A stretch of 10,861 bases of DNA from Fimbriiglobus sp. (GTDB lineage: Bacteria > Planctomycetota > Planctomycetia > Gemmatales > Gemmataceae). The translations under genes were made by a program, and so were the position numbers. Below the pieces are notes generated by a model. The model was not told where the DNA came from, searched no databases, and worked only from the letters and a program-made list of their open reading frames with translations. The stretch covers positions 1 through 10,861 of the forward strand of contig JANXTD010000636.1 in the NCBI GenBank assembly GCA_025352585.1. Reading direction: 5' to 3'. The number at the start of each line of letters is the position of its first letter. Position 1 is the stretch's first letter. Positions 1 through 7,781 of this stretch are shown in pieces.

Positions 1-42
1 CGGCGGGCCTCCAGTCCCTTTTTGTTAGCTGTCGGCGGATTG

Positions 43-132
43 ATCGCCCCGACGAGCTTCGACGGGGCGATTGTCGAAACCTGGGTCGTCCCAGTGACTT
101 GGTGACCTCGGTCCGGTTCACGCCCCGGACCG
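43..132 (-). terminator. Cluster of three hairpins downstream of the lipoprotein gene; possible terminator
   Basis: Three inverted repeats lie in the 184 bases beyond the stop of the large minus-strand gene. The first is a 9-bp perfect stem (43-51 with 63-71), whose loop can form a further 3-bp stem. The second is a 5-bp stem (81-85 with 90-94). The third is an 8-bp GC-rich stem (109-116 with 125-132). None is followed by a T-run on either strand, so a classical intrinsic terminator is not shown. They may stop transcription, stabilise the 3' end, or belong to an unseen neighbour to the left. I see no credible coding frame in 1-184. Confidence 0.3.
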
Positions 133-184
133 GCGGCCCAGGGCTGGTCGGTTCGGGCCGGGTTGCTCGCGGCACCAGCACGGG

Positions 185-3100
185 CTATTTGACCCCCACC
201 GGAGGGGCGTACTGGCCGACGAGCTTGAGCGTGAGTTGGTTGCCCGTCGCCTTCGGTTGGACGACGTGCAGGACGTCCCGGCCCGGCGTCACCTCGATCG
301 ACTTCGTGACGAACGGCGCGTCGAGCGGGTTGGCCCCCGGCTTGATGCCGTCCGCGCCGACCGCCCGGATCACCGCCTCGGCGAGCGTCGTCACGTCGGC
401 CTTCGCCATCACGAACTTGTTGTCGGATCCCTCGATCCGCTTGAGCGTGCGCGCCGGGACCGGCAATTTGTTGCCCGCGTACTCGAAGTTGAACGTCACC
501 TCGATCGCGTTCGGCATGCTGCCCGTGGCGTCCACCCATGTGATTTCAAATTCAATCGGATCGACTTTGACGACGCTGTCGAAGCGGTGCGTCCCGACGT
601 GCTTCTGACTCGGCACGAGGTTGTACGTCACGGTCACGGCGTCCGGGCTGACGCTGAAGCCCTCCGCCGGGGCCGCCGGCTTCTCGGCCACCTTATCGGC
701 GATCAGCGGGATGAGCAGTTCGCGGCTGACGCCGTAGGGCGTGGCGACGTGGGCCTGCACCTTGCGCACGCCGTCGGTCGGGTCGGTGAACGGCGTCAGC
801 GCGCCGGCCTCGACGGTCACCTGCATCACCTGGCGGCTGAGCATCCGCAGCGCCGGCGGGGTCGCGCCCTTGCCGATGTCGGAGTTGCCGACGATCGCCC
901 GCGTCCGGAGCGGGCTGAAGTGGTCGCCCACCAGGAACAGCGTCGTCGCGTGGTTGGCCGAGACGCCGGGCGCGCCGTACCAGCCGTACAACTCGGGGGC
1001 GAGGTCGGTGGTGCCGTTGCTGAACATCTCGAAGCCGCCGAGGGTGTTGACGACCGGCACCGGCACCGTGAGCGTCTGGGCCGGCAGCCGGCTGGCGAGT
1101 TGCTGCACGCGGGTCTGGAGCCGCTTCAGCTCGCCGTCGCGGTAGCACTCGGCGTCGGTGACGGTGTGCTCGCAGCGCTCCAGCGACCGGACGGTGCGGG
1201 ACAGGTCGGCCGACTCGGTGTGGTCGAGCAGCTTGCACTTGGGGTCGGCCAGCCGGAACCAGTTGCTGACGGAATCGACGGTGACGTAGGGCACGAACGA
1301 CGGCATGACGACGAGGGCGACGCACTCGCGCGGCCCCGGCTCGAGGCGGCGCTGCCGCAGGGTGGCGTTGGTCGTCGGGCCGCCGATGATCTGGTCGCGG
1401 AACAGCACGGTGAAGTTGGTCTGCGTCGGCATCGTCTGGAATCGCGGGTAGAAGCGCCAGCCGAAGGTGTTCTCGCCGTGGGCGAAGCCGACCTGGGTGC
1501 GGTTCAGGGCGATCGTTTGGGCCTCGGACTCGAGCCGGCGGGCGGCGTTGAGGAAGGTCTTGGCCGACACCGCGCCGTTGGTGAAGCCGACGGCGAGCGC
1601 CAGTTGCGTCTCGCGGCGGGTACTGAGGCTGTCGGCGATATTCTGCTCCTGCACCATCGGGTCGAGCGCGAAGACGTAGACCGGCCAGCGCATCTTGACG
1701 TAGGCGTTGAACTGCTGGCGGGCCTCGGCCGGCGGGTCGGGCAGGAAGTACAGCGGCCAGCAGTCCGGCGGGCACGGCGACGGCAGCCCCTTGGCCGTCG
1801 CCGACTCGCGCATGTCGCGCACGAGCCGGTCGTTGAGCAGGGCGGAATCGACGATAATGGCCCAGGCGAGGGCGGCGGTCGTCGTGTGCCGCCCCTGGGC
1901 GTTGTACGGCCGCAGGCGACGGGTCTCGTCCGTGGTCCCTGTCAAGGCGTCGATCTCGACGCGGAACTGCTCCCGCGTCACCTGGAGTTGGTCCAGGTTC
2001 AGGGTCTGAACGGCGAGGACCAAGTCGTGGGTGCAGTAGTTGTCCCAGAGGTGCCGTGCCCCCGGCGTCGAGAGCATCGCGTAGGCGGCCGCGGCCTCCT
2101 GCTGGAGGTAGCCTTGGATGTCGGGGAGGTGGGCGTAGTTCTGCCGGATGATCGACGGGCGCAGTGCGGTGTTCGCGTCGAACGCGATCTGGAAGCAGCC
2201 GGACAGTCCATATACGTCGATGAGTTGCGACGTGGGGAACCCGGTCTTGTTCGTCTGACCCGGAGCAAACGCGATCGGCGGCGTGGCGACCTTGAGCGTA
2301 AAGCTCTTTAACGCTTCGGGCATAGTGTTAAGTTTTGTCATCGTGCGATCACTCAGCGATGCATCGAGATAAGATGACACTAAGTTCACTGATTCGTTAT
2401 CATCACTAGCCCACTTGACTGCTTCTGTCCATTCTGACTTCGATTTCAGTTTGAAACTGCCGCCTCGCTTGAGGATCAGCTTGAAACTCTCGCGGGATTT
2501 GGGGTCTACGATCTGTGCCGCGACCCTGTCGAGTCGGGCAAAGTCGATCGGGAACAGGGTCGCGAAGTACGCGGCAAGGAGCGGCTTCGCGGCGGCGTCC
2601 GAGTTGCCCCGAATCGTTTGGTTGATGTGGTTGAACAGTCCAAGGCCCTCCACGAACTCCTTCGCTTCGGGCGTGAAACTCTTGGCGACAGTCTCCTGGT
2701 TGTTGAGCAACTGCGCCAGCGGTAGGCCCATCTGGTTACGCAGGTCGTTCTGCACCATGCGCCGGAACGTCGTCGGCAGCAGGTCGTCGCCGAGGACGGG
2801 GTCGATCGTGAAGGTCACCTCCGCGCCGTGCGCCCGGTCGGTGTGCGCGCCCGGCAGCACGCTCACCGGCAGGCGGATCAGGTTCAACTGGTAGCCGGGG
2901 GCGTCGGCCGTGTCGCCGCCCTCGTTCTCCCGCCGCAGTTGCGCCAGCAGGTCGAGGTAACGCTTCTGCTGGGCCAGCCGCTCCGTCGGCTCAATGCCAA
3001 TCGCCTTGTCCGCGAACTCGTACTTCTTGAGTTCGACTTTGTCACTCCGGGCGATGACCTTCTCGGCGTCCGGCAGGGCATCGGTCGATTTCCCAGGGTC

Positions 3101-3739
3101 GGGCGGCTTCACTGGGTCTGCTTCGGCGACCGCCGGCGCCGCGACCGCCGGCGCCGCGACGGCTCGACTCAAGAGTCCGAGTTTCAATTCCTTGAACGGG
3201 TTCTTGGAGTCGGGGTCCACCCCGGCCGTCCGGGTTAGTGACGAGGTCAGCAGCGGCTCCAGCGGCTTCGGAGTCTCCACCGACTTCGACCCGGTCGTGA
3301 GGCTGCCGATCACCGGGGCGCTCGGCTGCGCGGCCAGGCCCAGCGACAGCGCCGCGGCCAGGTACGACTGGTCGCTGCGGGCGGTGTTCCCTTGGAGTTC
3401 CGCTTTAAACGTTCCCAACTCCTTGTACATCTCGTGCTCGAAGTCCTCGCGGTACTGCGTCAGCCGGGCCTGGCCCCACACGTCGGGCACCTTGGCCGTC
3501 ACGCTGCCGTAGCACTCGATGTGCTTCTCGAGGCGGTCGAGGTCGTGCGCCAGCGCGTGGACCGTCGGGTGCCGGCTGACCCGCGTGTGGTCCGGGCAGG
3601 CCTGGCCGGGCTGGCACGCCACCTCCCCGGACAAGTGGCGGCTCGCGTCGGTGTCCCGCAGGTGCGTGCAGGCCGAGAGAGCGACAAGCCCCCCCGTCGA
3701 AGCCGCCAGGACGAAGGCGCGTACCCAATGACTTCGCAT
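185..3739 (-). CDS. Large predicted lipoprotein of unknown function (1184 aa)
   Basis: I do not recognise a named family. The frame is open further upstream, but the start at 3739 is chosen because it begins a lipoprotein signal peptide: basic residues, a hydrophobic stretch, then a lipobox L21-S-A-C24. It also has a GGAG ribosome site six bases upstream. The protein is therefore probably lipid-anchored outside the cytoplasmic membrane. Around residues 195-206 is an Ala/Val/Pro low-complexity linker made by a short DNA repeat, followed by a Pro/Asp-rich stretch. The centre (about 330-900) is mixed and uncharacterised, with several cysteines including a CPPDC cluster. Around residues 928-1010, beginning near V937-G-D-H-F941, the pattern resembles an IPT/TIG immunoglobulin-like domain. 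The last 170 residues look beta-rich. It is divergent from a DyP peroxidase. A binding or scaffolding surface protein is a guess from architecture. One central stretch (about residues 427-467) is markedly AT-rich. Confidence 0.85.
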   Translation of the reverse strand: MRSHWVRAFVLAASTGGLVALSACTHLRDTDASRHLSGEVACQPGQACPDHTRVSRHPTVHALAHDLDRLEKHIECYGSVTAKVPDVWGQARLTQYREDFEHEMYKELGTFKAELQGNTARSDQSYLAAALSLGLAAQPSAPVIGSLTTGSKSVETPKPLEPLLTSSLTRTAGVDPDSKNPFKELKLGLLSRAVAAPAVAAPAVAEADPVKPPDPGKSTDALPDAEKVIARSDKVELKKYEFADKAIGIEPTERLAQQKRYLDLLAQLRRENEGGDTADAPGYQLNLIRLPVSVLPGAHTDRAHGAEVTFTIDPVLGDDLLPTTFRRMVQNDLRNQMGLPLAQLLNNQETVAKSFTPEAKEFVEGLGLFNHINQTIRGNSDAAAKPLLAAYFATLFPIDFARLDRVAAQIVDPKSRESFKLILKRGGSFKLKSKSEWTEAVKWASDDNESVNLVSSYLDASLSDRTMTKLNTMPEALKSFTLKVATPPIAFAPGQTNKTGFPTSQLIDVYGLSGCFQIAFDANTALRPSIIRQNYAHLPDIQGYLQQEAAAAYAMLSTPGARHLWDNYCTHDLVLAVQTLNLDQLQVTREQFRVEIDALTGTTDETRRLRPYNAQGRHTTTAALAWAIIVDSALLNDRLVRDMRESATAKGLPSPCPPDCWPLYFLPDPPAEARQQFNAYVKMRWPVYVFALDPMVQEQNIADSLSTRRETQLALAVGFTNGAVSAKTFLNAARRLESEAQTIALNRTQVGFAHGENTFGWRFYPRFQTMPTQTNFTVLFRDQIIGGPTTNATLRQRRLEPGPRECVALVVMPSFVPYVTVDSVSNWFRLADPKCKLLDHTESADLSRTVRSLERCEHTVTDAECYRDGELKRLQTRVQQLASRLPAQTLTVPVPVVNTLGGFEMFSNGTTDLAPELYGWYGAPGVSANHATTLFLVGDHFSPLRTRAIVGNSDIGKGATPPALRMLSRQVMQVTVEAGALTPFTDPTDGVRKVQAHVATPYGVSRELLIPLIADKVAEKPAAPAEGFSVSPDAVTVTYNLVPSQKHVGTHRFDSVVKVDPIEFEITWVDATGSMPNAIEVTFNFEYAGNKLPVPARTLKRIEGSDNKFVMAKADVTTLAEAVIRAVGADGIKPGANPLDAPFVTKSIEVTPGRDVLHVVQPKATGNQLTLKLVGQYAPPVGVK
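3126..3155. repeat. 15-bp tandem repeat inside the lipoprotein gene
   Basis: The 15-base unit GCGACCGCCGGCGCC occurs twice back to back (3126-3140 and 3141-3155), followed by a partial third copy (3156-3160). On the minus strand it encodes the repeated peptide AVAAP in the linker after the N-terminal region. It preserves the reading frame, so copy-number changes would only lengthen or shorten the linker. Confidence 0.8.
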
Positions 3740-3745
3740 GAGACA

Positions 3746-3749
3746 CTCC
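3746..3749 (-). promoter_or_regulatory. Ribosome binding site that decides the lipoprotein start
   Basis: On the minus strand GGAG lies six bases before the ATG at 3739. Together with the signal peptide that begins at this ATG, it argues against the longer 1246-residue frame that opens at 3925. Confidence 0.65.
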
Positions 3750-4017
3750 GGAAAGTGGGAAAGTATTTGGACCGCTTCTCGACAAGCTGTAACGACTGTA
3801 TCGGCTACGACGACTCTACGAATGAAGCCACTTCCGGATTTCACAGGGCCGAAATTGTGAGCGTCCCTGCGAGCCAGAGGTACGCTAATTCGCTGGCGCA
3901 AAATATATGTCATTTGAATTTTCAATACACTACCGCGACGATCCTCTCGCTGTGTCGCGAGACCAGCCCCTCGCGGCGGCTCCCGGAGCCGACCCGCCGA
4001 GGCCCCCTCCCAGGCCC

Positions 4018-4021
4018 GGAG
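4018..4021 (+). promoter_or_regulatory. Ribosome binding site of the DyP peroxidase
   Basis: GGAG lies five bases before the ATG at 4027. The frame stays open up to an ATG at 3907, but those 40 extra residues are Pro/Arg-rich and do not look like the family, and the ATG at 3907 sits in the AT-rich putative promoter. The 4027 start is therefore preferred. Confidence 0.65.
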
Positions 4022-4026
4022 CGAAC

Positions 4027-5502
4027 ATGCCGAACAGTTTCCTCACGCAGTCGAACCTCGAGCCGGCGGAGCCGCGCGTCGAGAAGGTCTTCCAGCGCCT
4101 CCAGGGCGGCATCCTCAAGGGGCACGGCCGCGACCACACCGTGCAACTCTTCTTCCGCTTCCCCGGCAACACGGCCCAGGCCAAGGCGCTCGTCAAGGCG
4201 TTGACCGCCAAGGTCACGTCGATGACGCAACAACTGGCCGACTCGGCCGCGTTCAAGTCCGGCGAGACGACCCGGCCGTTCTGTAGCCTCTTCCTCACGG
4301 CCAAGGGCTACAAGGCGCTCGGCTTCAGCGCGGCCAAGTTGGCGGCGGCCTTCCCGGAGCCGCCGTCGCCAATCCAACTCCCGCCCCAGGTCAAGTTCGC
4401 CGACGGCATGGCGAAGCATGGCCCCGAACTCGGCGACCCGGCCCCGGCGACGTGGGAGCCGGGCTACGCCGACGCGGCCGGGGCGGCCGTCATCGACGGC
4501 ATGGTCCTGCTGGCGAACGACTCCCTGCCGGCGCTGGAATTCGCGGCGTGGGACGCGGGCCGCATCCTGACGAGCGGCGGGGCCGAGACCCTGGTCACCC
4601 AGGCCGGCCTGGCGCTGTTCAACAAGGACAAGTCGCAGAACCTCGAGCACTTCGGCTACGTGGACGGCCGCAGCCAGCCGACATACTTGAAGGCCGACCG
4701 CGACCGCGAGGAGCACCAACTCGGCGGCGTCTCGCCGTGGGACCCGGCCGAGCCGGTCGGGCGCGTGCTGGTCCCCGACGCCCTCGCCCCGGCGGCGGAC
4801 GCGGCGCACAGTTTCGGCAGCTACCTCGTCTACCGCAAGCTCGACCAGAACGTGAAGGGCTTCAAGTCCAAGGAGCAGGATGTCGCCGACGCCCTGGGGC
4901 TCACCGGCGTGGCCCGCGAGGTGGCGGGGGCTTACGCCGTCGGCCGCTTCGAGGACGGCACGCCGGTCGTCGTGCGGGACCGCGACGGCCTGAACCTGCC
5001 GGTGCCGAACAACTTCGTCTTCTCAGGCCCGGCGGGGGCCGACCCGTCCGGCGGCAAGTGCCCGTTCCACGCCCACGTCCGCAAGGTCAGCCCGCGCGGC
5101 GACACGGCCGGCGACCCCGACAACGCGCTCGAGCGCAGCCACCGCATCACGCGCCGGGGGATCACCTACGGCACCCGCGCGGTCGAGCCGAAGGACGACC
5201 CCACGATCGACCAGATGCCGACGGGCGACGTGGGCCTGCTGTTCATGTGCTTCCAGGCGAGCATCGACAACCAGTTCGCGTTCATGCAGCGCGCCTGGGC
5301 GAACAGCGTCGGCTTCGTCAAGCCGGGGACCGGCCTCGACCCGGTGATCGCGCAGCCGGCCGGCACGGTGCCGGTGCCGCAGAAGTGGCCGAACCCCTAC
5401 GGCACCCCGGCCGGCGCGACCGTCGGGTTCGAGTCGTTCGTGACGCTCCGCGGCGGCGAGTTCTTCTTCTGCCCGAGCCTGCCGTTTTTGAAGAGCCTGT
5501 AA
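4027..5502 (+). CDS. DyP-type (dye-decolorizing) heme peroxidase
   Basis: This 491-residue protein is a heme peroxidase of the DyP superfamily, which uses hydrogen peroxide to oxidise dyes, phenolics and other substrates. Near the N-terminus is the LQGGILKGHGRDH block (residues 25-37) typical of the longer DyP subgroup. The signature GxxDG is present as G210-Y-V-D-G214, with D213 the catalytic distal Asp. The block CPFHAHVRK (345-353) supplies H350 as the expected proximal heme ligand. HRITRRGITYG (372-382) supplies the distal Arg, probably R376. A GLLFMCFQASIDNQF block (403-417) and a C-terminal FVTLRGGEFFF block complete the fold. No Sec or Tat signal is visible, so it is predicted cytoplasmic. 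I see no encapsulin-type targeting tail; the protein ends in FLKSL, as is usual for the family. It is transcribed divergently from the lipoprotein gene. The natural substrate is unknown. Confidence 0.96.
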   Translation: MPNSFLTQSNLEPAEPRVEKVFQRLQGGILKGHGRDHTVQLFFRFPGNTAQAKALVKALTAKVTSMTQQLADSAAFKSGETTRPFCSLFLTAKGYKALGFSAAKLAAAFPEPPSPIQLPPQVKFADGMAKHGPELGDPAPATWEPGYADAAGAAVIDGMVLLANDSLPALEFAAWDAGRILTSGGAETLVTQAGLALFNKDKSQNLEHFGYVDGRSQPTYLKADRDREEHQLGGVSPWDPAEPVGRVLVPDALAPAADAAHSFGSYLVYRKLDQNVKGFKSKEQDVADALGLTGVAREVAGAYAVGRFEDGTPVVVRDRDGLNLPVPNNFVFSGPAGADPSGGKCPFHAHVRKVSPRGDTAGDPDNALERSHRITRRGITYGTRAVEPKDDPTIDQMPTGDVGLLFMCFQASIDNQFAFMQRAWANSVGFVKPGTGLDPVIAQPAGTVPVPQKWPNPYGTPAGATVGFESFVTLRGGEFFFCPSLPFLKSL

Positions 5503-5790
5503 CCTGCTGCGCTTGCCAATCAGGACGCCGACGTTGTTGGCCTGCACGACTGGCTGTTCCTCTCGCACCACTGCCAGCGCCCCGGCGACCCCGCGAACAC
5601 GTTCGAGCGGGCCAACGCCATCCTGGCCGAGGCGATCGACACCCTCACGCGCACCGAGCCGGCGAAGTACGCCCCCGACTGGCGAAACGTCGTGGTTGTT
5701 GACGCCGCCGTCGCCTCGCCGATCGGCCGGGGCGTGTGGGGCTGCCCGTGGGACGCCCCGGAGTGCCACGACGCCCTGCCCGACTCGTGA
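5503..5790 (+). pseudogene. Orphan 95-codon coding-like tail directly after the peroxidase stop
   Basis: Immediately after the peroxidase TAA the same frame remains open for 95 codons and ends in TGA at 5788-5790. Codon use is strongly coding-like: nearly every third position is G or C, as in the peroxidase. The predicted peptide is rich in Trp, His and Asp (for example LHDWLFLSHHCQRPGD) and ends in a Cys-containing WGCPWDAPECHD segment. There is no ATG, GTG or TTG in this frame and no ribosome site, so it cannot be started normally. The peroxidase already ends at its family-typical C-terminus, so this is probably the 3' end of a second gene whose 5' part was deleted. Stop-codon readthrough or a CTG start at 5542 are less likely alternatives. 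I do not recognise the family. Its stop lies one base from the end of the convergent gene. Confidence 0.55.
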
Positions 5791-5791
5791 C

Positions 5792-7693
5792 TCACGCCGG
5801 GACCGGGGCGGAGGTCGCCAGAGCCGGGGCGGGCGACCGAACCTTCTGGCCGTTCTCGAACATGAGGATGTAGCCGCTCGCGCTGACTTTCACCACGAAG
5901 CCCGATCTTCCCAGGTCGCCGGACAGGAGCCGCGCCGCCGTCCGCCCGCTGCCGCCGGCCGACTCGTCTCCTTGGCCGTCCGAAGTGATCCGGTAGCCCA
6001 ACTCAGACACCGAGCCGTCGGAGCGAATGATGTGGACCCCATCGACCTTGAGCATACCAATTAGCGCCTGGAGGGACGGACACTTAATCGCGTAGAAGTT
6101 TGCGGCCGTCTGGCGGTCGGTGCGCGGCGTCGCATGCGTCGTCAGTCTCGACTGCACGTGGCAGCGCATCGGCACGAGGACTGGGTTCGTACCGACGGGA
6201 CCGAGTAGCGGGCGGGGCGTCGTGGGCAACGGTTTGTCGTATGCCTTCAGATCGACGAATGCGACGATGGAACTGGCCCGCCGGTCGAGGAGTTCGGAGA
6301 ACGCGCCGACCACGCGCCTGGCCAGCAAAAGTTCGTCACCCTCCTTGTAGGCCGGATCGACCTCGCTCTGCTCCGGCGAGAAGAATCGCTGCAAGCGTTC
6401 TTCCAGCGTGCGGAACGGCTCCCACTGCCACTCGAAGCCGTCGTGCCAGAGGGCCAACCGTTCGTTCGTGTAGAGTTCGACCCGGTGGTCCCGGACGGAG
6501 ACCACGTAGCCCTCGAAGGCTTTGGCGAGGCGGACGCAGGCGGTGCCCCGGTAGTGGTCGCCCGCGTGGACGTGGGAGACGGCGGAGTCCATTTCGAGGC
6601 TTTGCCAATTGACGAGGGCCGCGAACTCTCCGGTCTGGAGCATCTCGGTGTGACCACGGAGTTCGTGATTGCTGAGGTGTAACCCTTTCTCACCGGTGAA
6701 CTCAAGGCAGTAAACGCAGGCCGGGTCGTCTCCCAACGGGACAAACGGTTTCTCAAAGCCGGCGCGGTCGGCGAGCACGAGGGTACACTGGACCTCGTCC
6801 CCCTCCAGCCCCCACGTGGCAAGCCGCCGGCTAAGCCGCAGCACGTAACGCAGGTTCGCCGCGCGAAACTTCCTCTCGGGGTCGTCCTCGCCACCGCCGG
6901 GGTCGAGGGTACCCTCTATTGCCTTCTGCCCCTTCGGGATCACGAGTGCGTACTCCATCTCGTCCACGACCTGCGGGGACAGTTTGTAAAGGGCGTGGAG
7001 TACCTTCCGCTGGGGCGAGTAGTCCCACCAGGGGCTGGGGGGAATGTCCCACAGCCGCAGGGGGAAGCCGTCGAGCCGATCGGGGACTTGTCCACGGGTG
7101 TCCCGCGTGGCGCTCGCCAGTCGGGCCAGCGTGCGGATCAAGTGCGGCGTTACGCACTCCGGCGTCTCGACGCACAGGTTTTCGCTGGTGAAGCCGACCG
7201 GGGCGAACGGAGCCTCGACCGGGGCGTCCGCGATCAGGATCGAAACCGGGCCGCCGTGAAAGGAGACGGGACCGAACGGCATCGAGTCTTTGTTGATGTG
7301 AAGGTGGAGTTGGACGGCGCGTTCGAGCCAATTATCCGCCTTCGCGCTCGGGGGTGTGTACCCCCCGAGGCGTTGGATGACCTCAAGGAGTTTCTTCAAG
7401 TAATCCGCGTCGGGCTTGGCGTGACTCGTCACGTCAATCAGGACGAGCCGCGGGCCATCAGTGCTACCGACTTCGGCTTTTAGCTCGACCAATTCGTCTT
7501 GCGCAAGTGGTGTCGGCGGGTCGGCGGTCTCCGGAATTCGTGTCGGGTGGGCTACTGGCCACAAGACAACCGCCGACCCGTCGGCATCGTCGGACCGGAG
7601 TTGCAAGTCCCTGAGCATTTTCCAGACGCGGGGCGGAACCACTTCGGAACCCTGTTTGGGGTCCGGGCGGAGGTTGATGTACCAAATCGACAT
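5792..7693 (-). CDS. Uncharacterised protein with a possible degenerate diadenylate-cyclase-like C-terminal domain
   Basis: This is a 633-residue cytoplasmic-looking protein with no signal peptide or membrane segment. The ATG at 7693 (MSIWYINLRPD) is preferred. A GTG at 7744 or ATG at 7741 would add 16-17 residues in codons unlike the rest of the gene, with a GAGG site about 14 bases upstream of the GTG. Residues 1-320 are unrecognised. Residues 326-348 hold C326-x2-C329 and H343-x4-H348, a possible metal site. Residues 395-430 are Trp-rich beta-like. From about 478 (SSIVAF) to 615 the order of motifs resembles the DAC/DisA_N fold: a hydrophobic first strand, D551-G-V-H554, the block GGSGRTAAR (580-588) where the family has GTRHxxAA, then a strand and turn ending near ENGQKV. 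The Arg-His pair is not conserved, so catalysis is doubtful. It lies 88 bases downstream of the 698-residue gene and is probably cotranscribed. The domain call is inference. Confidence 0.85.
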   Translation of the reverse strand: MSIWYINLRPDPKQGSEVVPPRVWKMLRDLQLRSDDADGSAVVLWPVAHPTRIPETADPPTPLAQDELVELKAEVGSTDGPRLVLIDVTSHAKPDADYLKKLLEVIQRLGGYTPPSAKADNWLERAVQLHLHINKDSMPFGPVSFHGGPVSILIADAPVEAPFAPVGFTSENLCVETPECVTPHLIRTLARLASATRDTRGQVPDRLDGFPLRLWDIPPSPWWDYSPQRKVLHALYKLSPQVVDEMEYALVIPKGQKAIEGTLDPGGGEDDPERKFRAANLRYVLRLSRRLATWGLEGDEVQCTLVLADRAGFEKPFVPLGDDPACVYCLEFTGEKGLHLSNHELRGHTEMLQTGEFAALVNWQSLEMDSAVSHVHAGDHYRGTACVRLAKAFEGYVVSVRDHRVELYTNERLALWHDGFEWQWEPFRTLEERLQRFFSPEQSEVDPAYKEGDELLLARRVVGAFSELLDRRASSIVAFVDLKAYDKPLPTTPRPLLGPVGTNPVLVPMRCHVQSRLTTHATPRTDRQTAANFYAIKCPSLQALIGMLKVDGVHIIRSDGSVSELGYRITSDGQGDESAGGSGRTAARLLSGDLGRSGFVVKVSASGYILMFENGQKVRSPAPALATSAPVPA

Positions 7694-7781
7694 GGGCGGT
7701 CGATCCGAGTGACGGTGTATCTGGGGTGTATCCAGCAGCATCACTACGCTTACGGGTTCCTCAGCGTCTCGGAAAGAAAAA

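Larger units (their letters stand above)
3740..4026. promoter_or_regulatory. Divergent intergenic region between lipoprotein and DyP peroxidase genes
   Basis: This 287-base gap separates two genes that point away from each other, so it should hold promoters for both. The stretch 3899-3930 is strikingly AT-rich against its surroundings and contains the palindrome TTGAA-TT-TTCAA (3914-3925), a possible operator. The peroxidase leader has two small hairpins (3956-3961 with 3970-3975; 3977-3982 with 3986-3991). I could not find a convincing -35/-10 pair with proper spacing on either strand, so no promoter boxes are assigned. Confidence 0.55.

Noticed and set aside
236-2311. A 691-codon plus-strand open frame opposite the lipoprotein gene
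   Set aside because: Its peptide is an Arg/Gly/Val/Asp-rich string with no domain character. It mirrors the GC-biased codons of the real minus-strand gene, which has a signal peptide and ribosome site.
3740-3925. N-terminal extension of the lipoprotein to a start at 3925
   Set aside because: A lipoprotein signal peptide and GGAG site begin at 3739. The extra 62 residues would bury the signal peptide and run through the AT-rich promoter core.
3907-4026. N-terminal extension of the peroxidase to ATG at 3907
   Set aside because: The added residues are Pro/Arg-rich and unlike the family, and a good ribosome site precedes the ATG at 4027.
4452-5702. A 416-codon plus-strand frame overlapping the peroxidase
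   Set aside because: It is an Arg/Gly/Pro-rich shadow in another frame of a gene with clear DyP catalytic motifs.
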